A stretch of DNA of 64,000 nt, taken from Solibacteraceae bacterium (lineage in GTDB: Bacteria > Acidobacteriota > Terriglobia > Bryobacterales > Bryobacteraceae). The notes under the pieces are model-generated. The model did no database searches, was not told where the DNA came from, and saw only the letters and a list, made by a program, of their open reading frames with translations. Positions 42,954 through 52,081 of the stretch are shown here, one piece after another. Numbering within the stretch: position 1 is the first letter of the stretch; each line of letters begins with the position of its first letter. A program made the translations under genes and the position numbers. The stretch lies in assembly GCA_026984795.1 (NCBI GenBank), contig JALSRK010000055.1, positions 1 to 64,000 of the forward strand, in the 5' to 3' direction.

Positions 42954-43874
42954 TCAGGGAGAGCGGCTCTTTCCTCCCTGGCCGACGGCGATCGCCGCTC
43001 CGGCGGCCCCGCCGGCGATCACCCCGATGATGGCCACTTTCGTGCCCGCCGACATTCCCCCGGACGGTTTCGGCTGGGGCTTCGGAGCGGCCGGGGCTTC
43101 CGGTCTGGCCGGAACTTCCGCTCCCAGAGTCTCGGCGACCGAACTGCAGCCGCCTTTGGCGATCGGCGTCAGCGTGCTCACGTCCACCACCTGGGAAGCC
43201 ACTTTCGACTCGGCCGACGTGTCCGTCGTGCCGGCGATCTGGACCTGATCGCCCCAGTGGGCGGCGAAGTCGAAATCTCCGCGGAGTTCGACCAGCAATC
43301 GGGTCGTCCGGTCATACAGTACGAACACCCCGTTCTTCTTCAGTACACAGCCGACGAAATTCGACGGCGGCGCCAGCTCTTCGGTTTGGGTTTCAAACTG
43401 CAGGGCGGCGCCCGCGGGCATGTTGGCGATGCGCACGCCGGCTGCATTGAAGACCCGGAGGGATCCCGTCAGCGCCGCCACTTGTACGGCCCTGCCGCCG
43501 GTCAGCAGGATCCGCAACTTTGCGTCGCCGGATTCCGGCTCGATCTTCAACCGCCGCGCGTAGACCGGGTAGCGCCCCCTCACTTCCCCTCCCCCGGCCT
43601 CCAGTTCCAGGTGGTCGCGGCGTACCCGCACTCGGGTTTCGGCCCCCAGTAGCACGCTGGGTCCGTGCTTCAGCTTCAGCCGGGAGGGCGCCTCGCCCGT
43701 CTCCAGCAGGGAACCGTCGAAGAGGGTCGCATTGTTGAGGACCCGCGCGTGATCGAGGCGGAACTCTCCGCTCGAGACCACCGTCCCGATGGCCGGCTGA
43801 GCCCGCAGGTGTCCGGCCGCGGCGGCGCAAAGGGCGCCCAGCGCGACGGCCAGCCCCCGTCTTCGGATCGGCAT
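42954..43874 (-). CDS. FecR-domain exported protein with C-terminal membrane helix
   Basis: 306 aa. A signal peptide (MPIRRRGLAVALGALCAAAAGHLRAQ) precedes a FecR-like beta region (SGEFRLDHARVLNNATLFDGSLLETG, SVLLGAETRVRVRRDHLELEAGGGEVR). A Pro-rich linker and a Gly/Ala-rich helix (VAIIGVIAGGAAGAAIAVG) finish the chain. Single FecR-domain proteins of this type are common in acidobacteria and are not iron regulators in any shown case. TACTGT lies 6 nt before the ATG, with no ribosome site. It is divergent from the TPR gene. Confidence 0.78.
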   Translation of the reverse strand: MPIRRRGLAVALGALCAAAAGHLRAQPAIGTVVSSGEFRLDHARVLNNATLFDGSLLETGEAPSRLKLKHGPSVLLGAETRVRVRRDHLELEAGGGEVRGRYPVYARRLKIEPESGDAKLRILLTGGRAVQVAALTGSLRVFNAAGVRIANMPAGAALQFETQTEELAPPSNFVGCVLKKNGVFVLYDRTTRLLVELRGDFDFAAHWGDQVQIAGTTDTSAESKVASQVVDVSTLTPIAKGGCSSVAETLGAEVPARPEAPAAPKPQPKPSGGMSAGTKVAIIGVIAGGAAGAAIAVGQGGKSRSP

Positions 43875-43880
43875 ACGATA

Positions 43881-43886
43881 ACAGTA
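43881..43886 (-). promoter_or_regulatory. -10-like box for leaderless FecR gene
   Basis: TACTGT on the minus strand ends 6 nt before the ATG at 43874. The surrounding CATAC...GTATG is an inverted repeat of 5 bp. Confidence 0.3.
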
Positions 43887-43910
43887 TGTCCCGCGCGGGA
43901 CGGCTGTCAA

Positions 43911-45179
43911 ATGAAGCCGGCAATCAAGTGGCGATGGACGCGCAGATTGGGGTTCGGGTTGGCGGCCGCCACCCTCGCCGGGGCCGCGGTGCGCTCGGCC
44001 CGGCTGGCGGCCGCCGAGAAGCTCTTCTTCAGCGGCCGGCCTGAAGCGGTCCGCCGGGCCGTGCGCTTGGAACCCCGGCGGGCCCTCTACCGGTTGGGGG
44101 CCGCCGAGGCGCGGGCGCTCGAGGGCAAAGATCCCCGGGAGCAACTCCGGGCGGCGGTGAAGGCCAACCCGTACGACGCCTCGGTTCGGATTCGCCTGGG
44201 TATGGAGGCCGAAGCCCGCGGCGATCTGGGCGAAGCCGAGGCGGAATTGTTGGAGGCGGCTCGCAGAAGCCGCAAGTATCTCCCACGCTGGACGCTGGCC
44301 GGCTATTACTTCCGCCATGGCGGGGGGCAGCGCTTCTGGGTCTGGGCCCGGGAAGCTTTGTCGATCGCCCCGGGAAGCCCCGACGCGCTCTTCGACCTCT
44401 GCTGGAAGAGGGAGCCCGCCGCCGAGACTGTCCTGGCTCGGGCCATCCCCGAGCGGCCGGAGATCAAGATCGCCTTCGCTGAGTTTCTCGGGCGCCGTGG
44501 CCACTGGGCGCAGGCCGCCCGCCTGGCTCCGGAACTGCTCCATCGGCCCACCCGGCGGCAAACTCCGCGGCTGCTGGCGCTCCTCGATGGCTTCGTTTCG
44601 CACCAGCAAATCCCAGCCGGCGTCGAGATCTGGAACGGACTCTGCCGCCGGGGCTGGCTGCCTTGGGCCGGGAAGGGCGCCCGCTCGTCCCAGTGGCTCA
44701 CCAACCCGCGGTTCGCTCGTTTTCCCAGCGGCCACGGCTTCGATTGGCGGTTGCACGAGTTGCCCGGCGCGTCTTTCCACCCAGCGCCGGGGGGCGGCCT
44801 CCGGATCGAACTCAGCGGGCGCCAGCCGGAACGCACGTGGCTGCTTCGGCAATGGGTCCCGGTGTTCGCTTCCGGCCCGCTGCGCTTGAAGTGCCGCTAC
44901 GAGGTCAGCACCGGCCGCGACGCTGCCGGGAACCGCCCGACGGGCGTACGCTGGCGTATCTGGGCAGCGGCGCCTCGGGAGGGCCTCCTGGGCGAGTGCC
45001 GGCTGCTCCGTGCCGCCCCCGCCGGAGGAGCCGCCGCCGGCTTCGTTGTTCCGTCCGGGGTGCGCTTGCTCCGGGTGGAGCTGGTTCACGAGCGGCAGCC
45101 CGGGAATTCGCGCTTTCGGGGCCACGTCACGCTCAGCCGGGTTACACTCGAACTACAGGAGGGCCTCGAGAAACCTTGA
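43911..45179 (+). CDS. Membrane-anchored TPR protein with C-terminal beta domain
   Basis: 422 aa. One N-terminal membrane segment (LGFGLAAATLAGAAVRSARLAAA) is followed by TPR-like helical pairs to about residue 250 (AVRLEPRRALYRLGAAEARALEG, PYDASVRIRLGMEAEARGDLGEAEAELLEAAR). From about 275 there is a beta-sandwich resembling carbohydrate-binding modules (GHGFDWRLHE...LRIELSGRQPERTWLLRQWVPVFASGPLRLKCRYEV). Similar proteins sit in acidobacterial exopolysaccharide regions. Its stop codon overlaps the start of the Sel1 gene (TTGA), so they are coupled. Confidence 0.75.
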   Translation: MKPAIKWRWTRRLGFGLAAATLAGAAVRSARLAAAEKLFFSGRPEAVRRAVRLEPRRALYRLGAAEARALEGKDPREQLRAAVKANPYDASVRIRLGMEAEARGDLGEAEAELLEAARRSRKYLPRWTLAGYYFRHGGGQRFWVWAREALSIAPGSPDALFDLCWKREPAAETVLARAIPERPEIKIAFAEFLGRRGHWAQAARLAPELLHRPTRRQTPRLLALLDGFVSHQQIPAGVEIWNGLCRRGWLPWAGKGARSSQWLTNPRFARFPSGHGFDWRLHELPGASFHPAPGGGLRIELSGRQPERTWLLRQWVPVFASGPLRLKCRYEVSTGRDAAGNRPTGVRWRIWAAAPREGLLGECRLLRAAPAGGAAAGFVVPSGVRLLRVELVHERQPGNSRFRGHVTLSRVTLELQEGLEKP

Positions 45180-47611
45180 ATCCGAGCTTGCGGCGGGTGG
45201 CGACGCCCGGAATACTCCTTCTCCTTCTTTCCGCGGGTTTGCCGCCACTGCCGGCGACGGCCGATTTGAAGTCCGGGATGGCCGCCTATGCGGCAGGTGA
45301 TTTCAAGAAGGCCGTGGCGGAACTCACTCCCGCTGCAGAGGCCGGCGATCCGACGGCGCAGTTCACCTTGGCGTTTCTGTATGCCAACGGCAAAGGGGTG
45401 AAGAAAGACGAGGCGATGGCCCTCCATTGGTACCGCCGGGCGGCCGAAGCCGGGCACCGGGACGCGCAATACGCCACGGCGTACATGTACTTCACGGGTC
45501 TGGGCTTGCCGAAGCCGGACAAGGCGGAGGGTGTGCGCTGGTACCGGCTCGCAGCCGAGGCGGGCCACATCGCCGCCCAATATGCGATGGGGATCCTGTA
45601 CGCTTCCGGCGACGGAGTCGAGAAGGACGAAGCAGAAGCCGTAGTCTGGTTTCGAAAGGCGGCCGAACAGGGCCACACCGACGCCCGTTATCACTTGGGG
45701 CTCGCCTACGCCGAAGGCCGAGGCGTGGAGAAGGACGAGGTGGAAGCGCTTCGCTGGTTCCAGCTCGCCGCCGCTCGCGGTCACCCGGCAGCCGCCCGCA
45801 GGCTGGGCCAGGCGTACCTGAACGGCGCGGGGACCGAAGTGAACGTTGCGGAGGGTCTCTTCTGGTTGCGGAAGGCGGCGAACCGGGGCGACCCTCAGGC
45901 GCAATTGCAACTGGCCCGCCTTTTCGACGAGGGCAAGGCCGTTCAGCAGGACCTCGGGGAAAGCTTCCGGTGGTACCTGGCGGCGGCCAAGAACGGCGAT
46001 CCCGAAGCTGCCTTCGCCGTCGGCTTCGCCTACGCCAATGCCAAGGGCGTTGAACGCAACTTGCAAGAAGCGGCCCGATGGTACCGCCGGGCGGCCAAGC
46101 AAGGCCACGCCGGCGCCCGGATGGCTCTGACTCTGCTGATCGCCGGTGGCGAAGTTCAACCAGCGGATCCGGCCGAACTGGCGGCGGCCCGGCGTCTGGC
46201 GGCCGAGCAGGGCGATCCCGACGCCCAGTACGAGTTGGGCCGTATGTATGCCGAAGGCGCCGGAGTGGAGAAGAACCTCGAGGAGGCCCTGCGCTGGTAC
46301 CGGGCGGCGGCCCAACTGGGACACCGGGAAGCGCAGAAGGAGGCCGCTCGCATGTATGCCGAGGGTGTTGGGACGGAGCGTGACCCCGGTGAGGCCGTCC
46401 GCTGGTACCGCGCCCCCGCCGAGCAGGGCGACGTCGCCGCCGAGCTCTATCTGGCCAACGCCTATGCCACCGGCGAGGGTGTCGGGAAGGATCCAGCGGC
46501 CGCCGTCCGCTGGTACCGAAAAGCGGCCGAGCAGGGGAATGCGATTGCCCAATACAACCTCGGATATGCTTACGCCAACGGACTGGGAGTCGCCCGTAAC
46601 GACTCGGAAGCGGTCCGGTGGTACCGCCTGGCGGCCGACCAGGGCTATCCGGACGCCCAGAGCAACCTCGCTTTCATGTACTTCCACGGCCGGGGCGTGC
46701 CCCGGGACTATATACAAGCCCACATGTGGGCCAGTCTGGCGGCCGATCGAGGCGATGAGGTTGCCAAGAACAACCGCGACGCGCTCGCCCGGCTGATGAC
46801 CCCGGAACAGATCGCCCTGGCGCAGGAGATGGCGGACCAATGGCGGAAGGGCGCCGGGCTCCCTCAGGGCGGCGTCTCTCGAGCGCTGTCCGCGCCGCCA
46901 GCCGACTCGGGACCAACGCCGGCGCCGCCCCCGCCGCCGAATTCCCCTCCCTCCCGGCCCCCGGCTCCCTTCCGGGTCGCAGAGTTCTCCGGGACCCCCT
47001 CGGCCACCGGAACCGGCTTTGCCGTTGGGGCGGAGGGACAGGTAGTGACGGCGAGCCATGTCGTCGCCGGTTGCCCCCGGATTGCTGTCCGGACCGGGGG
47101 GTCCCGTTTCCCGGCGGGCATTCTCTCCCTCGACGTGGGCACGAACCTGGCTGTTCTACGGACCTTCGGCGTGGCCCTGAAGCCTCTCCTGTTCGCCGAA
47201 AGCGACGACCTGCGCCTGGGCGACGTCGTGCACGCGGTCGCGTTTCCGTTTCCGGCCGGCGAGAAGGCTTCGCCCCACGTCGTTTCCGGCCGCATCCGGG
47301 GCACGGTCGGGCCGGACCGCGACCCCCGGCTTTTCCAGATCACGGCGCCGGTCACCGCCGGGCAGGACGGCGGACCCTTGCTCAACGCCGCCGGCGAGGT
47401 CGTGGGCCTCGTTTTTAGTGAGCTAAGCCCGTTTCCTGCGGGTGGCGTATCCAAGGGGGTGCGGTACGCGCTAAAGGCCTCCTTGATCCAGGAGCTGTTA
47501 CAGGATGCCCGGGTCGCGTTCCGGGTGGGCGGCGGAGAGGCGAAAGAGAGCCCCCAGCAGATTCTGGGACACGCGGCCGCCTCGGTGGCCATCGTCGAGT
47601 GCTGGCAGTAA
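45176..47611 (+). CDS. Sel1-repeat protein with C-terminal trypsin-fold pseudoprotease
   Basis: 811 aa from a TTG that overlaps the previous stop, with AGGAGG 13 nt upstream. It is exported (signal peptide ending PATA near residue 29). About thirteen 36-residue Sel1 repeats span roughly 50-520 (pattern GD..AQ..LG..Y..G.GV.KD..EA..WYRKAAE). After a Pro-rich linker a trypsin/HtrA-like domain covers about 605-800. The histidine is kept (SHVV, His628), but the catalytic Asp position is Asn657 (LDVGTNLAVL) and the catalytic Ser is Asp731 (GQDGGPLL for GNSGGPLL), so peptidase activity is not expected. A role as a periplasmic scaffold or substrate sensor is inferred. Confidence 0.85.
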   Translation: MNPSLRRVATPGILLLLLSAGLPPLPATADLKSGMAAYAAGDFKKAVAELTPAAEAGDPTAQFTLAFLYANGKGVKKDEAMALHWYRRAAEAGHRDAQYATAYMYFTGLGLPKPDKAEGVRWYRLAAEAGHIAAQYAMGILYASGDGVEKDEAEAVVWFRKAAEQGHTDARYHLGLAYAEGRGVEKDEVEALRWFQLAAARGHPAAARRLGQAYLNGAGTEVNVAEGLFWLRKAANRGDPQAQLQLARLFDEGKAVQQDLGESFRWYLAAAKNGDPEAAFAVGFAYANAKGVERNLQEAARWYRRAAKQGHAGARMALTLLIAGGEVQPADPAELAAARRLAAEQGDPDAQYELGRMYAEGAGVEKNLEEALRWYRAAAQLGHREAQKEAARMYAEGVGTERDPGEAVRWYRAPAEQGDVAAELYLANAYATGEGVGKDPAAAVRWYRKAAEQGNAIAQYNLGYAYANGLGVARNDSEAVRWYRLAADQGYPDAQSNLAFMYFHGRGVPRDYIQAHMWASLAADRGDEVAKNNRDALARLMTPEQIALAQEMADQWRKGAGLPQGGVSRALSAPPADSGPTPAPPPPPNSPPSRPPAPFRVAEFSGTPSATGTGFAVGAEGQVVTASHVVAGCPRIAVRTGGSRFPAGILSLDVGTNLAVLRTFGVALKPLLFAESDDLRLGDVVHAVAFPFPAGEKASPHVVSGRIRGTVGPDRDPRLFQITAPVTAGQDGGPLLNAAGEVVGLVFSELSPFPAGGVSKGVRYALKASLIQELLQDARVAFRVGGGEAKESPQQILGHAAASVAIVECWQ

Positions 47612-47649
47612 GGAGCCGGCGCCGGCGCCCCATCCGCCGTGGGCCCGAG

Positions 47650-48507
47650 CTACCGCTTCGGCGGGAGCGGCGTCGGGAAGGTCTGCGAGAGATAGTCATG
47701 CCATCCGAGGTGGTCCTCGTCGGCAAGCATCCACAGGATGCCGAGCCCCCCGGCGGCGACGCTCAGCAGCGCCCAGAGGCTGCGCTGCGCCAGTTGGATT
47801 CGGGTGGGCCGCTGGTCGGTGAAAGTGAACAGACGCAAGTGGCCCCACGCCATACCCGGCGTTTCCCCGCGAGCCAAGCACCATAAGGCGGTGTAAAGGA
47901 AGAGGACGGCGGTCGCCGCTACCCCATGGACGTAGAGCGGTGCATGTTGCAGCAGGCCTGCCCCGCCCATGGCGGTTACCGTGAGGGCCAGCATCGCCAG
48001 CGCCGCCACGATGAGGGCGGCATCGAAAGCGGAGGCGGCCAGACGCTGGAACGCTGTCGCCACCGGCCGCCGGGAGCTCCTCACCGAGCGAACCCCGCTC
48101 TTCATCGCCCGCCCTGTGGGCAGTCTTTGGACGGTGAACTCCAGCCGCTGCTGGCCGGCTTCTTCGAGCTTCTCGAGCCGCCGCGAGGCGCGGGACCGCC
48201 GTGGGCGCCGCGAAGCTTTTCCGCCCCGCTTCTCGATCACCGGCCGGTAGTTTTCGAAGCGCAACACGGGCTCCGGGAAAAGTGTCTTCTGGCGGGGGGG
48301 CAACGCGGGAGCCTTCTCTCGCACGGCAGCGGTCACCTCAGCAGGGATTCGCTGGCACTGATCGAGCCGGGGCGCCACACTCTCCCGCAGCGGCGCCACG
48401 GTTGCCGCCGGGGTACCCTGCATCGTCTCGTAATGCAACCGCCGCCCGCAACGGCGGCACCGATGGTCGCTCTCGCTGTTCTGCGTTCCACAATACGTGC
48501 AGTTCAT
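47650..48507 (-). CDS. Zinc-ribbon plus RDD membrane protein
   Basis: 285 aa. The N-terminal zinc ribbon has Cys3, Cys6, Cys17 and Cys20 (CTYC...CRRC). A long basic, Arg-rich linker (RRPRRSRASRRLEKL) leads to an RDD-like membrane domain from about 150: ATAFQRLAASAFDAALIVAALAMLAL, then a second and third helix with PGMAWGHLRLFTFTDQRPT and a closing DEDHLGWHDYLSQTF. RDD proteins are small membrane proteins of mostly unknown role. GGAGAG lies upstream of the ATG. Confidence 0.82.
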   Translation of the reverse strand: MNCTYCGTQNSESDHRCRRCGRRLHYETMQGTPAATVAPLRESVAPRLDQCQRIPAEVTAAVREKAPALPPRQKTLFPEPVLRFENYRPVIEKRGGKASRRPRRSRASRRLEKLEEAGQQRLEFTVQRLPTGRAMKSGVRSVRSSRRPVATAFQRLAASAFDAALIVAALAMLALTVTAMGGAGLLQHAPLYVHGVAATAVLFLYTALWCLARGETPGMAWGHLRLFTFTDQRPTRIQLAQRSLWALLSVAAGGLGILWMLADEDHLGWHDYLSQTFPTPLPPKR

Positions 48508-48721
48508 AATGTGCTCTCCGCTGCGTTCCGGCGCCGAGCCCGGCGGCTCCCGGCGCCTGCCGGCTGTCTCGTGCCCGGGGCCTGAGATGGTCGCTTGCGG
48601 GTTCAGCAGCCCACGTGTTAGTAGTGGTCAGTTGGCCACCCGGGCACCCACACCTCGGCAGTACTCGTCTCCCTTCTTTACCATATTTCGAGCAGTTTGT
48701 CACGTTCTTTTATCTAACAGA

Positions 48722-51004
48722 TTGAGCTCCAACCTCTTATCGTCTGGCTGGAGCATTCTCTTCAGTATCTCCCTGGCGGTGTTGGCGCCTCTGGCGGCTC
48801 AGCAGCCACCCAAGCCCGTGCCGGCGCCTCGGATCAACCCGCCGGGGCCCGGTGAGGTCTACGTCCGCGCCGTGCATCAGGAAGTCGAGGGGCCTGTCCG
48901 GCGCCTGAAGGGGGCGGCCGAGATCGAGACCCCGGAAGTGCTCTTGAGAGCCGATTCCATCGAGTACAACGAGAGGACCGGCGAGGCCGTCGCCGAAGGC
49001 CACGTCCGCTTCCGGAACTTCGTCTCGGGAGAAGAACTGGAGGCCGTCCGCGTCGAATACAACGTCCGCGAGAAAACCGGTAAATTCTACCAGGTCCGGG
49101 GCAAGGCGATCGCCAAGGTGGAGCCGCGCCGCGGGCTGCTGATCACTTCGAACCCCTTCGTCTTCCAAGGCAAGTGGGCCGAACGGCTGAAGGACCGCTA
49201 CATCTTGCACCATGGTTTCCTCACCGACTGCCGCCTGCCCAAGCCGATCTGGACCCTCCGCGCCCCGAAGTTCGACATCATCCCGAACGACCGCGCCCTC
49301 GCCTACAAGTCCACCTTCCGGATCCGGGGTATCCCCCTCCTTTATGCCCCCGTCTTCTACAAGTCCCTGAAACGCCAGCCCCGCAAGAGCGGCTTCCTGA
49401 CCCCCAACATCGGCAACAGCTCCCGGCGCGGATTCATGCTCGGAGCCGGCTATTACTGGGCGATGAGCCGCAGCTACGACCTGGCCTACCGGGCGCAGTA
49501 TTTCAGCCAGCGCGGATTCGCCCACCATATCAACGCCCGGGGGCGCCCCACCCAGGGCTCCGAGTTCGACGCTTATCTCTACGGGGTCGCTGACCGCGGC
49601 CGCACGATCGGGGGCGGGCGGCGTCTCAAGGCCAGCGGTTTCCTGGCCACCGTCACGGGCAAAGCCGACCTCGGCCGCGGCTTCACCTCCCGCTGGGATA
49701 TCAACTACCTGAGTTCGTTCCTGTTTCGCCAGGAGTTCACCGAGTCCTTCAACGAGGCGGTCTTCTCGGAGGTGCAGTCGGTGGGCTACGTGACCCGGAA
49801 CTGGTCGCATTACGGGCTGGACTTCGTCTTCCGCCGCATCGAGAACTTCAACAGCACCAGGGAAGGCGACAAGATCGCCATCCGCAAGCTGCCGTTCGTC
49901 CGCTTCAATATGCGCGACCGCCAGATCCACCGGAAAGTGCTGCCGGTCTGGGTGTCCCTGGATACGAGCTTCGGCCTGCTGCGGCGCAACCAGCCGGCGT
50001 TTCAGACCCGGAAGTTCGTAGCCCGAACGGACCTCATGCCGCGGGTGATGACGGCGATCCGGTGGAAAGGCTTCCATCTCGTCCCGGCCGTGGCCGTCAG
50101 GGGCACGCACTGGGACTCGAGCTGGAAGGACGGCAAGATCAGCGGCGACGGCGTCGTGCGGACCACGGGGGAATTCACCCTCGACTTCCGCCTGCCCTCG
50201 GTAGCGCGGGTGTTCGACGGGCCGCAGTGGTTGGGTGACAAAGTGAAGCACGTCATCGAGACCCGGGCCGGGTTCCGCTACGTCACCGGCATCCACGATT
50301 TTTCGCGGTTCATTCTCTTCGACGAGACCGATCTGCTCTCCAACACGAACGAAATCGACTACTCGATCACCAACCGGCTGTACGCGAAGCGCGCCGGTCT
50401 TGTCCATGAGGTGCTGACCTGGGACCTGTGGCAGGCGCGCTACCTCGACCCGGACTTCGGCGGCGCCGTAACACCCGGACGCCGCAACGTTCTGCAGAGT
50501 TCGCTGCGGCTCACCGGCTACGCTTTCCTGGATGGCCCCCGGCGCTACTCACCGGTGATCTCCAGCCTCCGCGTCAGCCCGCGGCCCGGGTGGGGGATCA
50601 CCTGGCGGGCCGACTACGATCCGTTGCGGGGGCGCTTTTCCAACAGCGAGATCATGGCCGACGTGCGCCTGCGGCGCAAGTACTTCGTCTCCCTCGGCCA
50701 CAGCCGCATCTACAGCTCGCCCGTGCTCAGCCCGCGCGCCAACCAGATCCGCGGCCTCGTCGTCGTCGGGCAGCCGAACAAGCGCGGCTGGAACGCCGCC
50801 TTCAGCGCCATCTACGACTTCCGCCAGGAAGTGATGCGTTTCGCCACTACCCAGGTCACCTACAACTTCGGCTGCTGCGGCATCAGCTTCCAGTACCGCC
50901 GCTTCGGCTTCGGTACCCGCCAGGAAAACCAGTTTCGGGTCGCTTTCGCCATCGCCAACATCGGCACGTTCGGCACCCTCAAGAAACAGGAACGGCTCTT
51001 CTGA
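48722..51004 (+). CDS. lptD: LptD / OstA-like LPS-assembly protein
   Basis: About 760 aa from TTG 48722, a provisional start that gives a signal peptide (NLLSSGWSILFSISLAVLAPLAAQ). Longer in-frame starts exist upstream (ATG 48587) but read through unlikely sequence. Residues of about 45-150 are the OstA N-terminal jelly roll (LLRADSIEYNERTGEAVAEGHVRFRN), followed by a long beta-barrel with many alternating strands up to the C-terminus. It inserts LPS in the outer membrane with LptE. The usual LptD disulfide cysteines are not clearly placed. It ends 125 nt before the second kinase-like gene. Confidence 0.88.
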   Translation: MSSNLLSSGWSILFSISLAVLAPLAAQQPPKPVPAPRINPPGPGEVYVRAVHQEVEGPVRRLKGAAEIETPEVLLRADSIEYNERTGEAVAEGHVRFRNFVSGEELEAVRVEYNVREKTGKFYQVRGKAIAKVEPRRGLLITSNPFVFQGKWAERLKDRYILHHGFLTDCRLPKPIWTLRAPKFDIIPNDRALAYKSTFRIRGIPLLYAPVFYKSLKRQPRKSGFLTPNIGNSSRRGFMLGAGYYWAMSRSYDLAYRAQYFSQRGFAHHINARGRPTQGSEFDAYLYGVADRGRTIGGGRRLKASGFLATVTGKADLGRGFTSRWDINYLSSFLFRQEFTESFNEAVFSEVQSVGYVTRNWSHYGLDFVFRRIENFNSTREGDKIAIRKLPFVRFNMRDRQIHRKVLPVWVSLDTSFGLLRRNQPAFQTRKFVARTDLMPRVMTAIRWKGFHLVPAVAVRGTHWDSSWKDGKISGDGVVRTTGEFTLDFRLPSVARVFDGPQWLGDKVKHVIETRAGFRYVTGIHDFSRFILFDETDLLSNTNEIDYSITNRLYAKRAGLVHEVLTWDLWQARYLDPDFGGAVTPGRRNVLQSSLRLTGYAFLDGPRRYSPVISSLRVSPRPGWGITWRADYDPLRGRFSNSEIMADVRLRRKYFVSLGHSRIYSSPVLSPRANQIRGLVVVGQPNKRGWNAAFSAIYDFRQEVMRFATTQVTYNFGCCGISFQYRRFGFGTRQENQFRVAFAIANIGTFGTLKKQERLF

Positions 51005-51102
51005 GAAGCACGGCCGTCCGCGCTCCCCTATCCCTGCCGCCGGATGCCAGCGCCCATATGCGGATCTCAAGAGCGGAATACCGTCTTCTCCCGGCAAGGG
51101 AC

Positions 51103-51108
51103 TATCAT
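51103..51108 (+). promoter_or_regulatory. -10-like box before kinase-like copy 2
   Basis: TATCAT within ACTATCATGG, 21 nt before the ATG at 51130. A matching GCTATCATGG stands at the same distance before copy 3 (TATCAT at 53107-53112), and ACTATAATGA precedes copy 1. No -35 box is convincing. Confidence 0.35.
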
Positions 51109-51129
51109 GGGGAGGGGAAGAGGTCCGCC

Positions 51130-51942
51130 ATGCCCATCATCACCATATCGAGAGGCTCGTTCAGCGGCGGCAAGGCCCTGGCCGAGTGCCTGCGCCGCCG
51201 GCTGGGCTTCCGCACGATCGACCGCGACGTCATCGTCCAGCGCGCGGCAACCTACGGCGTTTCCGAGAAGGAACTGCAGGAAGCCCTCGAGAAACCGCCT
51301 TCTTTCCTGGAACGGTTCCAGCACAAACGCTACCGCTACCTGGCCATCTTGCAGGCCGCTCTCGCCGAGGAGGTGTGTCCCGGGAAGGTGATCTACCACG
51401 GCCACGCCGGGCATCTCTTACTCAAAGGAGGCAGCCCGGTGCTGCGTGTGCGTGTCATTGCCCCCCTCGAGATGCGTATCAAGATGGCGCAAGACCGCCT
51501 CGAGATCGGCCGCAGCGAAGCGATCTCCTACATCAAGAAAGTTGATGAGCAGCGGCGCCGCTGGACCCAGTTCCTCTACGGCGTGGACTGGACGGACCCG
51601 TCGCTCTACGACCTCGTCATCAACCTCGAGCACATCGACATCCCCCGTGCGTGCCAGATTGTGGCCGATGCGGTCAAGGGCCAGAAATGTTTCGAATACG
51701 ACGAGCAGTGCCGCGATCGCATGCGCGACTTCGTCATCGCCAGCAAGGTGAAGGCGAACCTGGCGATCAACGACGCCACCTCCGATCTCGAAGTGGAGGT
51801 GGACTGCCACGAGGGACTCGTACGCATCGCCGGCAGGATTTCTCGGGTGGAATTGGTTCCCGAGGTGGAACGGATCGCCATGAGCGTGCCGGGCGTCACG
51901 AAAGTCGATCTGAGCAATCTCACGCCGCCTGTTCCTGACTGA
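51130..51942 (+). CDS. Cytidylate-kinase-like protein with BON domain, copy 2
   Basis: 270 aa, the same length as copies 1 and 3. It has ISRGSFSGGKALAE (P-loop Lys followed by Ala), DRDVIVQRAATYGVSEKEL, IYHGHAGHLLLKGGSPVLRVRVIAPLEMRI and YGVDWTDPSLYDLVINLEH. The C-terminal BON-like part is SKVKANLAINDATSDLEVEVDCHEGLVRIAGRIS...AMSVPGVTKVDLS. By eye it is closer to copy 1 than to copy 3. GGGGAGGGG lies before the start. The second TSUP permease gene follows after 139 nt. Confidence 0.8.
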   Translation: MPIITISRGSFSGGKALAECLRRRLGFRTIDRDVIVQRAATYGVSEKELQEALEKPPSFLERFQHKRYRYLAILQAALAEEVCPGKVIYHGHAGHLLLKGGSPVLRVRVIAPLEMRIKMAQDRLEIGRSEAISYIKKVDEQRRRWTQFLYGVDWTDPSLYDLVINLEHIDIPRACQIVADAVKGQKCFEYDEQCRDRMRDFVIASKVKANLAINDATSDLEVEVDCHEGLVRIAGRISRVELVPEVERIAMSVPGVTKVDLSNLTPPVPD

Positions 51943-51994
51943 TCACCCCCTGGACCGTGCGGCGCGGCCTCTTGTACTCGTGTCAAGAATCGTC

Positions 51995-52020
51995 TACTAT
52001 TACAGATAAGCAGACCTGAA
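51995..52020 (+). promoter_or_regulatory. Promoter-like patch shared with locus A
   Basis: ACTATTACAGATAAGCAGAC followed by CTGAA resembles ACTATAATGATATAAGAAGA followed by TCTGAA before copy 1 (12387), with small gaps. It lies about 60 nt before the GTG start of the permease. Confidence 0.35.
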
Positions 52021-52081
52021 TATATTCTTGTGCCCCGCGGGCGCTTCCGTCTGCGATCACACGGAAAGGACGGGTTCCACC

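Noticed and set aside
45176-47611. Active HtrA/DegP-type periplasmic protease
   Set aside because: The serine and aspartate of the triad are replaced and there is no PDZ domain.
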